From: Trichoplax sp. H2
Lineage: Eukaryota > Placozoa > Uniplacotomia > Trichoplacea
Direction of reading: 5' to 3'
Assembly: GCA_003344405.1 (NCBI GenBank)
Contig: NOWV01000039.1
Coordinates: 248,001-312,000 of the forward strand
DNA length: 64,000 nucleotides
The position numbers and the translations under genes are program-made. Below, piece after piece: positions 1-13,559 of the stretch (within the stretch, counting starts at the first letter, position 1; every line of letters begins with the position of its first letter). The notes beneath the pieces are model-generated. The model was not told where the DNA came from. It made no database searches and saw only the letters and a program-made list of their open reading frames with translations.

Positions 1-31
1 TAAGAAGTTAATATTATTTAATTAAATCTAG

Positions 32-1608
32 ACTGAAGAAGCTCAAAATGAAAATACAGGTTCAAAGATGAAGAAAGCAGCAAAATTGCCTTCGTCAAAA
101 GCTGTCCTATTTACAGATAAAGATGATATCACTTTAAGCAAAACTACAGTTACGACAATCCAGACGATTTGCATCGTATTTTAGCTATAGAACTATACTA
201 ATGTACACTTCTTCTATATTTACTTTATTAACGACAATATTAAGTATGATACAGAATATCTACAGAAGGTTAGCTGTAAATATGGGTAGATTATTCATTA
301 ACCTTAACCGTTGATAAATGTACCAACTGAACCGGAGAAAGAGGCGATAGAATTTATAGAAAATAGCGAGGAATTACAGATACGGGACTATTTACAGGAG
401 GTAAGGAATGGAACTATGAAAGCATATTTTGAGGAGCGATTATTTAAGATTAGCTTTCTTCTGACAGCTATTTAAGGATAGACCCATTTGGTCAAAAAAT
501 GCTCTCAGGGTTCATATTAAGAATGAATGGAAATTAAAAATGTAACATACGCTATCTGGTTACGAATATTTAAGGTTCAATAAAATATCTAGTAAACTAT
601 ACCAGTCACTAACTGTCTTATTCTATCTGGAAGTGTCCTACCGGCAGTGGCGTACCATTTTAAATCTGGTCCATGGCGGTCGCTATGGGTGAAATTTGGT
701 TATGATCCCCGACGAGATCCATCAAGTAAAGTGTACGTGATACTATTTCCTTCATACATCAGATATTCTAATTTCTAATTCAGCTATATCCTATCCCTAT
801 AAAACTCTATTATTTTGTATTAATATTACTGTTGTACAGTTTTGTAATAGCGAATTACTTTAAAAAGTTAACTGCACTATTTAAGAGCTAAAGCTTGAAA
901 GTTATCGATGTACTCTTAATTAGGTATCAAGTTTTCGATTTTCGAATGAAGTCACTGGACGATCATAGTGATCTTGCTGGAGCATCGAAATACCATATTA
1001 ACGCCCCTTGGTTAGCAAATCGCACGGCAACTTCATCTCGTGTTGCAAGTGAAAAGTAATAATTTTACGTAATACGTATGCAAACAGTTTTCTATACGTA
1101 TCTGTTCATGATATGTAATACTGTCGGGAGCAGTCTCAATCTCATATAGCAATCTTATGGTATTGATATATTTTAGGAATCAGTTAAAAGAGGATGTCAT
1201 TACTCCTTATGTATATCAGTCTGGTGTTATCCCACCACAACGGCACACTCTATATCAACTGATAGATATACATCATGAAGATATCCAGAAATTTATTTCG
1301 GCTAATGATGGAAATGAAACACATTGCTCTGTATGTGCATAACATATAAATGCGATTACTTTATAATGGGTAACCTAATGTAGTTTAATGGAAACGACTT
1401 ACCTTGAATATGCTATTTCTAATGAACATTTTGAAATATTTGTTAACAGTTGGAAGATGGCTGGTGTGCACCTGGCACAATTGCTAAAATTAGAGATAAA
1501 TTGAGCGCAGAAGTGTCACTGACACTAAAAGAGCTTGAAGAAAGCGCTAGTAAGGCATTCTTTTCTACTTTCATATCTACCTTGGAGTCTTACACAATTT
1601 CTGCATAG
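32..1608 (+). CDS. GTF3C5: General transcription factor 3C subunit 5 (TFIIIC), 3' part
   Basis: TFIIIC subunit that helps bind tRNA-gene promoters for RNA polymerase III in the nucleus. The 5' end lies outside the window. Exons read as 32-~172, ~313-400, 468-541, 634-732, 924-1055, 1177-1330 and 1450-1608; all joins from 468 onward keep phase. Diagnostic family stretches are present: RPIWSKNA, then SGPWRSLWVKFGYDPRRDP, then YQVFDFR, then IPPQRHTLYQLIDIHHEDIQ and finally EDGWCAPGT, in the same order as the human protein. The C-terminus is uncertain. The last exon either runs to the stop at 1606-1608 or uses a donor near 1548 and continues through an exon at about 1707. No acidic tail like the human one is obvious. 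Identity is secure; the first two exon boundaries are not. Confidence 0.88.
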
Positions 1609-1609
1609 G

Positions 1610-4050
1610 CTCTGTCGGTTTCTCTTAATTCAATATAGCCTTCTTTGCAAGAACATGCATATATATCTATTGCTAATACCTTTCAAATTTAATTTACAAT
1701 TTTCAGGTCTACTTGAATCTGATAAATCTAAAAGTAACACTATGGAATTATCAACTGTAAGTATATCATCTTTAGCGTTGTTAAGTTACGACTGCTTTGC
1801 TACTTTAAGGTCTATTAGTGATGTATTATTTTTTTTTAAATTGTCAACCTTTTTTAGTTTTCGACCTATACGGATTGTATCCTTTACGTTAAGCAATAAC
1901 TCACACCAACGTTACTATATTTCGTTCTATTCTAAATCATTTCAGCATTACCCCTTACTGGTAATGTAACAATTTTGCAACTTTAATCTGGATTTAGAAC
2001 ATTGAGAATAGGATAAAAATTTGTTTGAATAGCGCTACAGTATTGTTACGATCTCTTTAGTAGTTAGATTGTATTGCATCTATATCAGACAAAAAATTAG
2101 TAAGTAAGTTAGCTATATACTGTTGTGTAAGCTTATTCTTTAACAGTAATATTAAATAAATTACTAGCGGGTAGCGAGGAAAGTATGGATATTGACTGAG
2201 TACAACCTGAAAACACAAGAAGATCCGATAGCCGAATGACTGAAATAATGGAAGAAAGAAACAAATTTTTCTTATAATCCATTTTGGTAGCATCATTTCA
2301 ATTGATCAATATATCATTCCACTATGCGTTGTATATAGATGATGTACTTGTATTTATCCAAGCATGAATCAAGTAAATAAAACGATTTTCCAACTCAATA
2401 CTCCTCAATATTAGACTATATCCATTCTGTGTTACTTCGTGGACAGCACCATTCATTAGTAATTTTAATTCGATCGAAACACCATCGATTTTGATGATTA
2501 TTTTCTATCAAATACATATGGTATAGAACCGAAAATACTGAAATAATTCACGCTTTATTGTGTGTGTCAACAATATTCATGAAATCAAACTGATACTTGC
2601 AGATCTTTAGTTTTTAAGTGTCAATGGCATAGCGGAGATAAATAATGTTATGCTCGAAACAACATGACTTGAACTGCAATCCCCTTGAAATTATAGTAAC
2701 ATATTTATATTCAAATTAACTTATCATTCAACGGTACAGTTGGATTAGATATCTACTTTGCACTACAATCATGACTACAACATTGGAGAGAATAAATCTT
2801 ATAGCAATAGTTTGCTGTCAGTAATAAACTGCGCGGCTATAAATCAGAACTTTGATATAATACTGTATTTAACTATGCAATTACCCGTCCATATTGCGCG
2901 ATCCTTTTAGCTACTTTACTAAGAATTTTTCAATATAGTAGACATTCTTACTGCTAACATTAATCTATCAAATAGCATTTATTATCTGTCATTATCCTAT
3001 GATAGATGTGATCATTGGACAAGTATTTTAATAACAATTTATACTAGATACTGACCTGTCTTTACTGTAACAGTGTAGATTGTAGAGAATTCATTTTCAA
3101 TTCATATTATTAAAGAAGAAATACAATTTACTTCTACCTTTACAAGATTTCCAAACGTTAATTATTCATCATACGTTACTTATTTATTCTTGCATGTTGT
3201 TGACTGTTCAGAATAATTTGTTTTAGTACCAAAGTAGAAACACGATATACTCCAATATCAGATTTCTAAGTGCTAAAACGTGTAACTGATCACATATTTC
3301 TTATTTACAGTTATTATTTTATTTTATTTTATATATTCGTATATCTACGTTGGGTAAATATCTTAGCTGTGATACTGGACTTTGGCGAATTCGATGTATC
3401 ATGCACTAGTAAAGTACGAGATTCACAAGTACTAAGTAACAGTATTAAACCAAGTTATTTTACATCTATTTTTATCCTATATCGTCATTTCACAAATGTC
3501 CAAAGCCTCTATGGACTATGGCTTACTACCTATTATTGACCATAGAACATTCATAAAGAGTTTCTAAATAAATAAAAAGACTTCTATTGCTAAAAGACTA
3601 TCATAAAAAAAACAAATTATTTCTAACTGTTTTATTAAAATGTTTTGCTATTGGGTCACGCGTTGGCTGATGCAAAATAACATTTTAATTATTGATGACA
3701 GAAGGCTGTTCTCCAAGTTAATACTGCTTTGTCAATCAATATTCCAAAACTTATTAGACAGTGAATATTTTATTTAGATTGCCGATCCTTAGCATTAATT
3801 CATGGCCGTAAAAAAATTGGCGTCACTAAGAATCCAATAACCCATTAACATTATTTACAAGCAACCATAACGTTCATCATCTTCATATTATATGCATTCA
3901 TGATAGAAATTGAATTAGGATACCAGTCATGATAAGTATTAAATAAGTCATGACAAGGTAGTGAAGATGGTGTAGATGACAAGTATAAACTGTAACAGCC
4001 ATAGTTAAAGAGACGATTCTGTCGGTAAACAGGGCACGGTGGTTGTTCTA
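1610..4050. other. Intergenic, no supported gene
   Basis: AT-rich sequence with only short chance reading frames, for example at 2057-2296 and 3270-3539. Their residues are the Phe/Ile/Tyr/Leu mix that AT-rich DNA gives at random, and they lack splice-linked partners. An alternative GTF3C5 3' exon could occupy about 1707-1757. Confidence 0.5.
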
Positions 4051-4461
4051 CTATTGAGAAGGTACCGTTAACTTAGGGAATAAAATATATGTTTCAGATC
4101 GTGCGTAAGCTACAGCTTGAATTATACTCTCGGTGACAACATCGAATATATATTGTTCATCATAGCGCCATATTACGATAATTAGCAAGATAATAAAGGA
4201 TAGCGTAAAGAATAATGCCTGTCTTTTACGAATATCTCTTATAATACGAGAAAGTGTTATAGCATGAGCGGCTTTATAAGCAGCATCTATTTTATGATCA
4301 AATTTCTCTTCCACCACATCCATTAAACGTTCACATTTCTCAACCTGCTCCTTCAAATCGTCTAATCGCGATTTTAAATTACACATCTGATCGATGTAAT
4401 CGCCATCCGAAGTAACATCTTCTAAAATTTCTTTTTCTCGACTTGATAGACTGTCGTGCAT
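4051..4461 (-). CDS. Coiled-coil single-pass membrane protein, unknown family (paralogue A)
   Basis: I do not recognise this family. It is an intronless 136-residue frame in a genome where almost every other gene is split into many exons. Residues 1-60 are charged and heptad-like (KSRLDDLKEQVEKCERL), predicting a coiled coil. After a basic stretch (RIIRDIRKR) comes one strong hydrophobic segment, about residues 82-97 (FFTLSFIILLIIVIW), probably a membrane anchor with a ~35-residue tail beyond it. The N-terminal 50 residues align with the frame at 15128-15565: EKEILEDVTSDGDYIDQMC against ETEILEELTSSDKFIDDMC, then a shared (L/F)DD(L/I)KEQ and a Cys. The conserved spacing and the shared minus strand support real paralogues rather than chance frames. 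Function and localisation are unknown. Confidence 0.7.
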   Translation of the reverse strand: MHDSLSSREKEILEDVTSDGDYIDQMCNLKSRLDDLKEQVEKCERLMDVVEEKFDHKIDAAYKAAHAITLSRIIRDIRKRQALFFTLSFIILLIIVIWRYDEQYIFDVVTESIIQAVAYARSETYILFPKLTVPSQ

Positions 4462-6582
4462 CTCGAATATCGCTGACTTTGCCGTCTAGATCTTGAACGA
4501 GTTATAGCGTTGAACCTAGTAAAAATTCAAGTTAGCTTACAGTTAAAAAAGTCTTAGTGGATGATAATAATCTTCTGCTCATTTAGCCAAACTATTCTAT
4601 AATGGCGTTGTTAAAAAAAATTGATGGAAAAGATATGGAAAGTATTAACTTTAATTTGATTTTTACCAAGCATAAATTAACAGTACACTTATGATTAGGG
4701 GGAAAAATTGAAAATTTCCGACTATCTCTGTTAAGTCGCACTTCTAGCTTAGTCAGATTATAAAGAACCGCCAGCAGCCGGAGTAATCGATATATTTTTC
4801 ACTCGGTAAGATAAAATTCGTGTTAACTATTTCTAATAGTCTAAGCAGAATGCTTTCAACAACTTCTGCCGAGCGAATATAATCTCAATCCATTTACTCG
4901 TGAACGTATTGTTAACTAATCCATAAATAAGCAATCAAAGTAACAGTAACTTGCCCTCGACAACGTTCTTGTTTAAAGCGTCGTCACTTTTGAATTCCTT
5001 AAATCGCTCAAACTACTTTATACAGGCAAAATTATCTACAATCTAAATGATAAGATGATGTTCTGAATCCCCTTACCAGGTAAGTTCACTTATTTGTTAG
5101 CCGATATACGCGTATTAATAAGCAATCAAAGTTATACGCTAACATGTACATGACAAATTTTACAGTGAAAGGATCCTTGACTTAGTGGCTTTCTTAAAAT
5201 CGCTTAACATGTTTAGCTACGTAAAATAATCTACAACTTTTCAGTCCTATTTTAACTCATTTTTATTACTATAATTTAATCTTACTTTTCTTCTTCTCTT
5301 TCAAGCAACCGCAACTATATTGACCTACTTATTTCACATTAAAAAAACGGCCATGTCTAAATCGTGTTCAATCTTACCAAGTATACGAGTATATGATATA
5401 GTAAATGATGAGGAAGACCTTCTTAACAGCACGTACTCATCAAAATTAAGTAATAACCTCTTCAACAGAGGGCTATTGTATCAGTATTCCAAATTAAATT
5501 AGTTATCAGATGAAAACTGAGAAGTGTTAACAAGGAGGATTAACAATTTGCTATGGTCTATCCTACTAACAAACTGCAACTCTCGCGATCGTTGAAATAA
5601 ATTAATAGCAGAGCACATAAAGTTTTGTCGCGATCAATAGATTGATTAACCAAATAACTCAAAATTACAAACAATAGCAAGCAATGCTAATAATAGATAC
5701 TGGATATAATTATGTATAATTAATCGAATAGAACCCGCATAAAATTCTATTAACAATCCTTATTATTAAAGGCAAATAATATGCAAATGAATACACAACA
5801 GTATACCAACCTATTGATAAAGTTAGAACTAAACTTAATTGCATGTTGTAATAACTCCGCTGTTATAAGTGAGCATACCAAGGTTAAATCATAGCTTACA
5901 AGCGTCTCACTAGATTTTTTAACTCAAGAAAATGATAAATTGCATTCTTCTACATTGATCGCGATCGTATCACCGAAAATAGATTCAAATTTTAAAAATC
6001 TTATACCACTACTCTACTAATTATGATGGCCTTCTATTTATATACTTCACGATAACCGATCAGGATCGTACATTATAAATAATTTAATGCTGCAAGCAAT
6101 ACAAGGTTATATTGTTGTAACATAATTATTTTCGCAATGTTCACTTTATTTCAGTGCATTAACTATTTATCAATCGTAAAACCGATAACTCTGTATAAAT
6201 TTTCTTGAAATTTTTCACCAAATCTAAACCAGTATAGATAGTAATATAATGCAATAGCGATATTTACAATGAATTTAACCTTTCAATAACGCTGTACATA
6301 TTTCTAAAAGTATTTAGAACAATTTAAATTGTATTCATACAAAAAAGTATTGTAAAATGAAATAAAAAAAGGATACTATTACTCTATTATTAACAAATAT
6401 GCTGTATAGAAGTAATCAATAAAACGAAAAAATTTTCCTAAATATTATTACAAGCTTCCGTTATAAATTTAAACTTATGAAACAAATTCACTTTTTAAAC
6501 AACGTTCAAACTAATTCTAACACCTAAAAATCAAGCAGAGTTTTAAAAAAATATATTTCATTAGCACACCATTAGAAATTCA
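4462..6582. other. Intergenic, weak diverged duplication, no supported gene
   Basis: No convincing exon chain. Two stretches near 4925-5046 and 5115-5238 share blocks such as ATAAGCAATCAAAGT and a later AAATCGCT...AACA and AATTATCTACAA, suggesting an old ~190-bp tandem duplication. A 60-codon frame at 5320-5502 has no recognised motif and is probably chance. Confidence 0.4.
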
Positions 6583-9500
6583 TTATGGGCTAACAATGAG
6601 ATTCATATTATCGTAGGCGTTGTAATGATTATGAAACATCAATACAGGATAGAAATCCGGAATTACCTTTATGGTTCCTTGACTATTTGCTGCTACCAGC
6701 ACATTAGCTCCCTACATGATAAGACGTGCATTAATTATGTTTATTAAAAAATGAATTACGGACAATAAATATATTAAACAAGAGTCCAATTTATTCGAAC
6801 AAAAACCATTATAAGTACTATGTCTTCTTACTAACCCTTTTCCAACAAACAGCACTGACAAATTCATTACTGTCATCGTCTCTCGAATCTTTATCCTAAG
6901 CCATATCAAAAATAGCATCCATGAAGGTAACAGAATTACGTTTTGCGACATAAAATTACAATTTTAATGCGATACAACTTACAAAAATACTGCGTACAAC
7001 ATCAAATTTGAAAGATAATAACTGCTTTGAAAGCCCCTTATAATATAGGTACAAGGAATTGTTCTCACTGCCTATCTCACGAAGGAATTGATTAAATTAA
7101 TTTACTTCTATTGCAATCTCCACGCAAACGGCATATGATATGAACGAGTAGATTCTATAATACCACAATTTTGTTCATAATAAATTTACCGCAAGCTATA
7201 TAGTCTCCATCTGTGGCCAGGCCAACAAAATTCTTTTCGTTACTATGACCCCTAAATGTTCTAGTGCAGTATGGTACATTCAAATCCCAAAGCTTTAGCT
7301 GGCTATCGGTAGAACTAACAATCAGAAAATGGTAGTCATACTTGTCAGTTTAGAGCATTCTTGTTATAATATTAATACGAAAGTAGTATATTGACCGTTG
7401 GGACAAAATATAATTTTGGACCTCATTTAACTTACGCTGATACAATTTCATTTTCGTTAACAAAGTTGGTATAAGACACAGCCTTGCGATGGCCTTTAAA
7501 ATCCGCAAGAGATTTACTAGTATTTCGCAGATCGTAATAATGGACGCAGTGATCTGTGCAATAGATATAACAATAAAATTAATCGGTAACCAAATCATAT
7601 AAACTCTAATCTAAACAGACTTTAGAAACTGTCTTACCGGCTGAACCAAATGCCAAATGGTAACGGCTAACAGGACTGAACTTGACACAACAAACATTCG
7701 CCTTGGCTTCAAGAGATGCTATTGAATGCTCTAAATTGGTCGACCACAACTTCACTGTTGCATATATTAATATAATAGTGAACATGAGAAGATAATACTT
7801 AGCCTGATTTACTAGCTCAAAGAACAAATTGATTTTAATTTTAAATTCGGTATAAAATCATTAAAAAGTGTACCACTCTGTATTTTGGCTAATGACGGTG
7901 AACCTATATAGACTTTACCTTTAGCGTCATCAGAACCAGAAGCAAACAACTTAGGATCAACTTTATTAAAATCAACACACCAACATCTTTTTTCATGCTC
8001 CTAAAATTAACAGAATAAATGCATGCATTACGTACGTTGCAGTCTGTGCGCAGCTCACTGTAACTATCTAGTCTAACAAAACAATTACTTCAATAACATA
8101 AGGAGTCATCAGGCCTTAAATTAACCGGAGTAAAAAGTATAACTAAAAAACCATACCTGATAGCATCTAGTTTTAACTCCGTTAAACGCATCCCATAAAG
8201 CAACAGTACCTTCGTAATCGCTGCTGGCCAGAACTTCCTTGTGATATGCACTCCAACTAATGCAACTAAATAGTAATCATATTACCAAAATTTTTCTTTA
8301 AGGAAGCATGTTTATGGGTCGATCCACTGTATTCCTAATTCAGTACATACTAACCTAATTTTCGAGCTACACGTCATTTCTGTGACAGGATAGTGAATAT
8401 CAACAGCGTCTCTGATAATGCTACTATATTCAAAAATCTGAGTACAACGTATAGACACGTACTTAATAGCTGATAAGGAACAATAAATCAATTTACAGCA
8501 GTGTTACTAATGCAAGATTCTCAAAAACTCTCGTACCTTAATTTTTTTCGTTACACCGGCTATAGCAAAATAATCACAATCCCTATCAAATTCAATGCTG
8601 CAAAACAACATTATTGAATTACGTTAGTAATCACGCTGAAATAAAATTTAAGATCTTATTATCCACTAATTAAATAGTATCAATATTCCATAAAAGAAAT
8701 TTCTCAACAACAAATAGTGTCAATAAAAATCTTATACCTAGATACTATGCTTGAATGATTATATAGATCGCCATAATTTAACGTAGCTAATGCTCTAAAA
8801 CGATCAAACTTTGTAAATTTGGATAAATGTTCCATGAATAATTCCAAACTATCATCTTTAGAGCCAGCTCCTATAAATTTTTCGATAATGATATAATAGA
8901 CATTAATAAACAATTTTTCCATTACAAATTTAATAAATAAAAGCTGCACCTGATTGCTTAATGGAAAAATAACAATCTTCCAAATCTTCATAATGAATAC
9001 TTAAACGTTTTCTTCTTTCACTGATACTATGACTTACTAAATATTTGGGATTAACCTAAGATAATAAAAGTACGCAAATTACTAGCAAAAAATTCAAAAC
9101 TGAACATCATCGCTAAGACAGTTTCATATATTAGCCTAAAGTTGATTACATACATATTTGCTGCCATTAAATCCATCTTGTCTTTGCAAAGGTAAATCTG
9201 TTTCTTCCCTAAGATTTTAAAAAATAGTTTTATAATACCCTCTATCTACAATCTTAGAATAATTTTAAAATAGAAAGGTTTATAAAAATATAACTTTACC
9301 TAAATTCAATATTTACACTTGTACTAGCACCTGCATTTACAGTTGAATTTAAATTATTGCTAGTCGCTGCAACTCCAACGTTACCATTGAAAGCAGGAGA
9401 GGTTGAAGCGGTCGGAAATTGGACAAGATTCTCCTAGAAGAATAGAAAATGATTAACTATTCTAGATATCAGAAATGCTATATTTAATACATGTGCTAAC

Positions 9501-11947
9501 CTCCACTACTTTTAAATCATTCGATAGTAAATCCAGCTTTGTTTTTAAATCATTTAGTTGCTACAATACAAGAAAGGCAACAACAGATATTAATAACTAC
9601 AAACTCAAATTTAGAACGACTTGATTCGAATAAATGCAATGACAGATACCTCTTCCTTATTTTTCCTCGATTGTAATAGAAACTCCTTCAGCAATTGTAG
9701 GCGATTGCTTTTACTGTTCTAATTATCAACAGTACAAGAGCAATTACTAGAGGACTATCAGCAATTTATTTACCACGGAACTAACATAGCAATGGCAAAG
9801 ATTTCATCCATAACAAACATCCTATATAACTAAGACCATACATGCTTTCCATAGTGCACTTACCAATTCCAGTTGTTGTTTCTTTTCCGATAATGATTCC
9901 AGTAGGTAATTAATATCTACGAACAATTACGAGTAAAAAATCAACAGATTTGAACGTCATAATGCCTTACGCATAGAATGATATTTTTGTAGTAATTGAA
10001 ATACTTCTTTACCAGATAAAACCATATCATCGTTGGATTTACTTGAGAGGATGTCCGCAACATCTAAGCGATTACCCTTTAATATTTATACAATGACGTG
10101 TTAGATCAACAAATGCCAAGTTCAAAATATCAGATCTTAATTTTATTACTGAAAGTTAATTTTATTGATGTGTTATCATTAATTAAGTGTACATCGTAGT
10201 TTAACATTTGCAAGGCAAAACCTACATATCAATTCCTTTACGACAGGTTATCATTACTTTCTAGTAAAAGAGAATACGTTAAACACGAATAATATTGGCG
10301 GCTTTACTTACTGATGCTTCACACTTGTTGGCAACATCTAACCTTCTCTTATGTTTAATAATCAATTCATTTACTATGTACAAAAAAAACAAGTTTAACC
10401 ACTTGCATCTAAAATACTAAAATTCTATAGAAAATCGTATAAGGATGTATCGGATAATATAAATTAAGATTTTTACACAATACAAAAATTCATAATAAGG
10501 CATACACCCCGGTTAGATATATGATATATCATTTAATATCCTCGTAAATTTAGTAGCATTTTATTGTTAAGCCCAATTTAATTTTATCAATTTGATCCTC
10601 CTACAGTATATTCATCAACAGCCAACTTGATTGTTAATTAATTTTAATAGATAAATTCCATACTACTTACATGTTATATTTGGAAAAATAGGATCCACTT
10701 TATCAGTGATTTGAAAGTTGCATTTCGGACATTTACTATTTTCATCTAAACTTCTTCGAATACACTCGTAGCTAATTTAATGAAGTAGTACGGTGAATTA
10801 TATGCAATAATTACAACTATGTCAAGCATTAAAATCTTTCAAAAGTGAATTCCTGTTTTATCATTACGAAATAAGGTTCCTAGCTACCACTTTGTATAAA
10901 AGTATATTGCATAATAGTATGGCAACGAAATTACTAACTGTCAGTAAGAATGTCTTAAAGTCTTAAGCCTTGCAGTGAGCATACGCTGTCCGTAATTTGA
11001 CAGAACAGGTTAATAATGAAGGTGAGTAGTACGTAGTAGTAATATTGCAAATAGTTTATAAGGTTACAATAAAAATTATACTTTAATGTCAATTCAAGAT
11101 AAGAAATTACTGGCAATACCAAAAGCTATGGCCACATTTTGTCATGTAAGCTTCTTCGATGACACCAAAACATATAGGACTATTCATAGATAATAAGAAA
11201 TAAGAAATTAGCGACTTAGAGGGAAAATTTAACACCGTCACTAATAAAATTAGTCGGGACTGTCTTTTACCGCAATCAACTGCACACAGGATATAGATAG
11301 AACAATAAAACGAAATACCTTTAAAATGACTACGTTTACGAATAGTTCGTAAATTATAGTATCTGATCTGTACCTTATTTACCATTAGTGATACTATTCG
11401 ATTTCAAACATGTTCAAGTGATGAACTAATCACAAACAATAGCTAAATTAGACATTATAGTATTATGTCAGGTTCTCAATATCGACAGTAAAATACATTC
11501 CAGTTAGAATCAGTTCAAAATGATATTGCTTTGACAGTAATCAATAACCCAAATTTACTAACGTGATGATTGCTATCATCTACGCGTTGACTAGTATAAC
11601 CTTTCAAAATATAAATTTACGCTCTTAATATTCATCGTTTCCTAATGCATACGTTTATAAATAAACTAACGGTATATCATGATCGGTTTCTCGTCATCAA
11701 GAATACGGTAGTAATGTCATGAAATGTGTTTAGGGTGCATCATGAGTATTTTAACACATATCATGATATCATTTTAAATCAGGTCGTAAATTGACAATAG
11801 TTACCAGATATAGTCGTTATTCCGATCGTTATACGTATCCGAAATTCCATCATCAATTGGAGTTAAAGGACGTTTACGATTTAACCGGCGACTATTCCCA
11901 TTACCGTTGTTACCATTGCTATTTCTTGCACCCAGTGAAGTTGCCAT
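6583..11947 (-). CDS. COP1: E3 ubiquitin-protein ligase COP1
   Basis: RING/WD40 ubiquitin ligase that targets transcription factors (c-Jun, ETS family, p53 in mammals) for degradation. I joined 22 exons that keep frame throughout: 11947-11805, 11179-11120, 10771-10671, 10373-10312, 10076-9971, 9916-9864, 9718-9650, 9560-9501, 9433-9300, 9208-9154, 9055-8950, 8870-8738, 8597-8537, 8437-8355, 8265-8157, 8000-7919, 7754-7638, 7553-7436, 7314-7190, 7071-6983, 6895-6836, 6711-6583; 684 residues against 731 in human. The RING starts at residue 48 ([20 protein letters not shown], then CYECI and CPKC) and all zinc ligands are present once exons are joined. A coiled coil follows ([15 protein letters not shown]), then the linker SERRKRL and seven WD repeats, with [14 protein letters not shown] and [19 protein letters not shown] highly conserved. 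The start ATG has an in-frame upstream stop. The C-terminus reads through 27 codons past the conserved ANSQGTIK, or is cut by an unseen last intron. Confidence 0.95.
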
Positions 11948-12464
11948 GTCCCGGTTAACTGGTTAGGAGCGGATAGAATGGCTCAGGCTGGCCGCTATTT
12001 GATTGCTTATTGAATAATGCCAATAAAGTAAGTAACAGTATCCAACCTAGTGAGCAAAATAATACGTTTTACGTCGAATTCATTCTTAATAGTACAGTAC
12101 ATACGCATACAGTATAATGAACAACATTATTTTATTTTCTAAGTAATACGTATCATTGTCTACAGGCCAGTGCACATGTTTGTAATGTGATGTAAAAATA
12201 TACTTATAATGTAGTTCTACATCCAATCCCAAAATAATCAAAATAATGATAACAGGCAAAATATTATTTTATCGAAAGCGTAAGGAAAATTTAAAGCTCA
12301 AACTAAATCAGCCTACTCTTACGTTTATGCAATCGTATGTGGCTGCTTAACTAAGATACGAGTATGATGAATGACAAGTGCACCATTAACAATATCATTC
12401 GCCCCTTACACAGAGTTGCTCTGAACAGCAAGTGGAAACTATTGCATGATCGCGACAGCAATCG

Positions 12465-13098
12465 ATGGATGAAACTAACACAAATTCAATGGTTCAGCAA
12501 GAAGGATACAATGTTACCTACCAATACGACAGCGATGGAAGGATTCAATTCCGATCGATGACGTTCCAAAGGACAAGTTCAAAAAATGTAAGGCAGTGCT
12601 GCGGGTGGTAATTCACAATTTAATTTGTGCAATTTTTATCTAGTAAATTTTACCCAAATTGGACAATATCTTTATTTAACCTTGTCGTCGATCAATCCTC
12701 AACAGCTAATTAATTAATGTGTGTTGTTGTTATTTTGTATTTGGCACTGTCACCATCACATACTATGACGAAATGAAGCAATTGCATCCATATTGGCGGA
12801 CAAGTGGAATATATTCAAGATTATATTATCCAATTTTCGAATTGACGTTAACTTTTAAATTGGATGAATGTAATTCTTAGATAACGATGACTGGAAGCAA
12901 TCGATCATCTGGTATAGAGAAGAAATGAGGGAGCCCAAAACGAGCAATTATCAACCAGAGATGGATGATACCATGGATAATTTGCCGGTAATCTCGCAGA
13001 TCTATCCTGGTGATCGCTGGATAAAGATCCTTTCTGGAAAGTTGGAAAACTTGAACAGTTGCAATTACGGTAGCCAGTGCTTGCTGCAAAACAAGTAA
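12465..13098 (+). CDS. Tentative three-exon gene, unknown product
   Basis: I do not recognise the product. A frame-consistent model joins 12465-12587 (starting MDETNTNSMVQQEGYNVTYQ, donor GTAAGG), 12779-12803 (acceptor after ATGAAG, donor GTGGAA) and 12881-13098 (acceptor TTCTTAG), ending at TAA 13096-13098; 121 residues. The third exon is richer in GC than its surroundings and reads as a mixed-composition protein (DDWKQSIIWYREEM, then QIYPGDRWIKILSGKLENL), unlike the Phe/Ile/Tyr frames that AT-rich DNA gives by chance. The middle exon is tiny and its splice sites are weak, so the join is the least secure part. It lies upstream of COP1 and divergent from it, about 0.5 kb away. It may belong to a longer gene reaching an uncertain coding-like stretch at 13426-13530 (ends HHHHPPSSPALFTIQ). 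Confidence 0.35.
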
Positions 13099-13559
13099 AT
13101 AAAGACACTTACTTAAATGACGCTACTGCGCAGTGTCATGAGTATGCCCAATAGTGGTATGGTTGTTACAGTCGGGCGCCAAGTACTGTACACTGTAGAG
13201 TATTCGATTTTGACGTGTGATGGCTGACGCTAATGCTCGGATGACACAGTAGTGAGTGTAGCGCTATCTGAGTGACGATGACATTTTTGCCCCTAGAGAT
13301 GCACAATACAGTCATACGGTACTAGGCTTTATTATCGACGACTGGCTTTCTTCTGGTACTCTACGACTTTGTCTTACAATACGGGTCTTCACGTGGTGTA
13401 TCAAGCATTCTCGTCACAATGGTTCACTCTAAATACCAACGTCAGATTCGTCAGAGTCACCTCACAGAAAACGATACAACTGCACATCATCATCACCCAC
13501 CATCAAGCCCAGCGTTGTTCACAATTCAATGTTGAATGTTATGTTAAAATGGCCTAATC

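Noticed and set aside
1535-1969. 144-codon plus-strand frame
   Set aside because: It overlaps the last GTF3C5 exon in another frame and its composition is random-like (Phe/Leu/Ser/Tyr).
11107-11385. Apparent COP1 RING domain with first Cys changed to Ser and a later Cys to Trp
   Set aside because: The single open frame crosses splice sites. With the acceptor after GAATAG and the donor GTATTG at 11119-11114, the joined exons give CPIC...CGHSF-CYECI, a complete RING.
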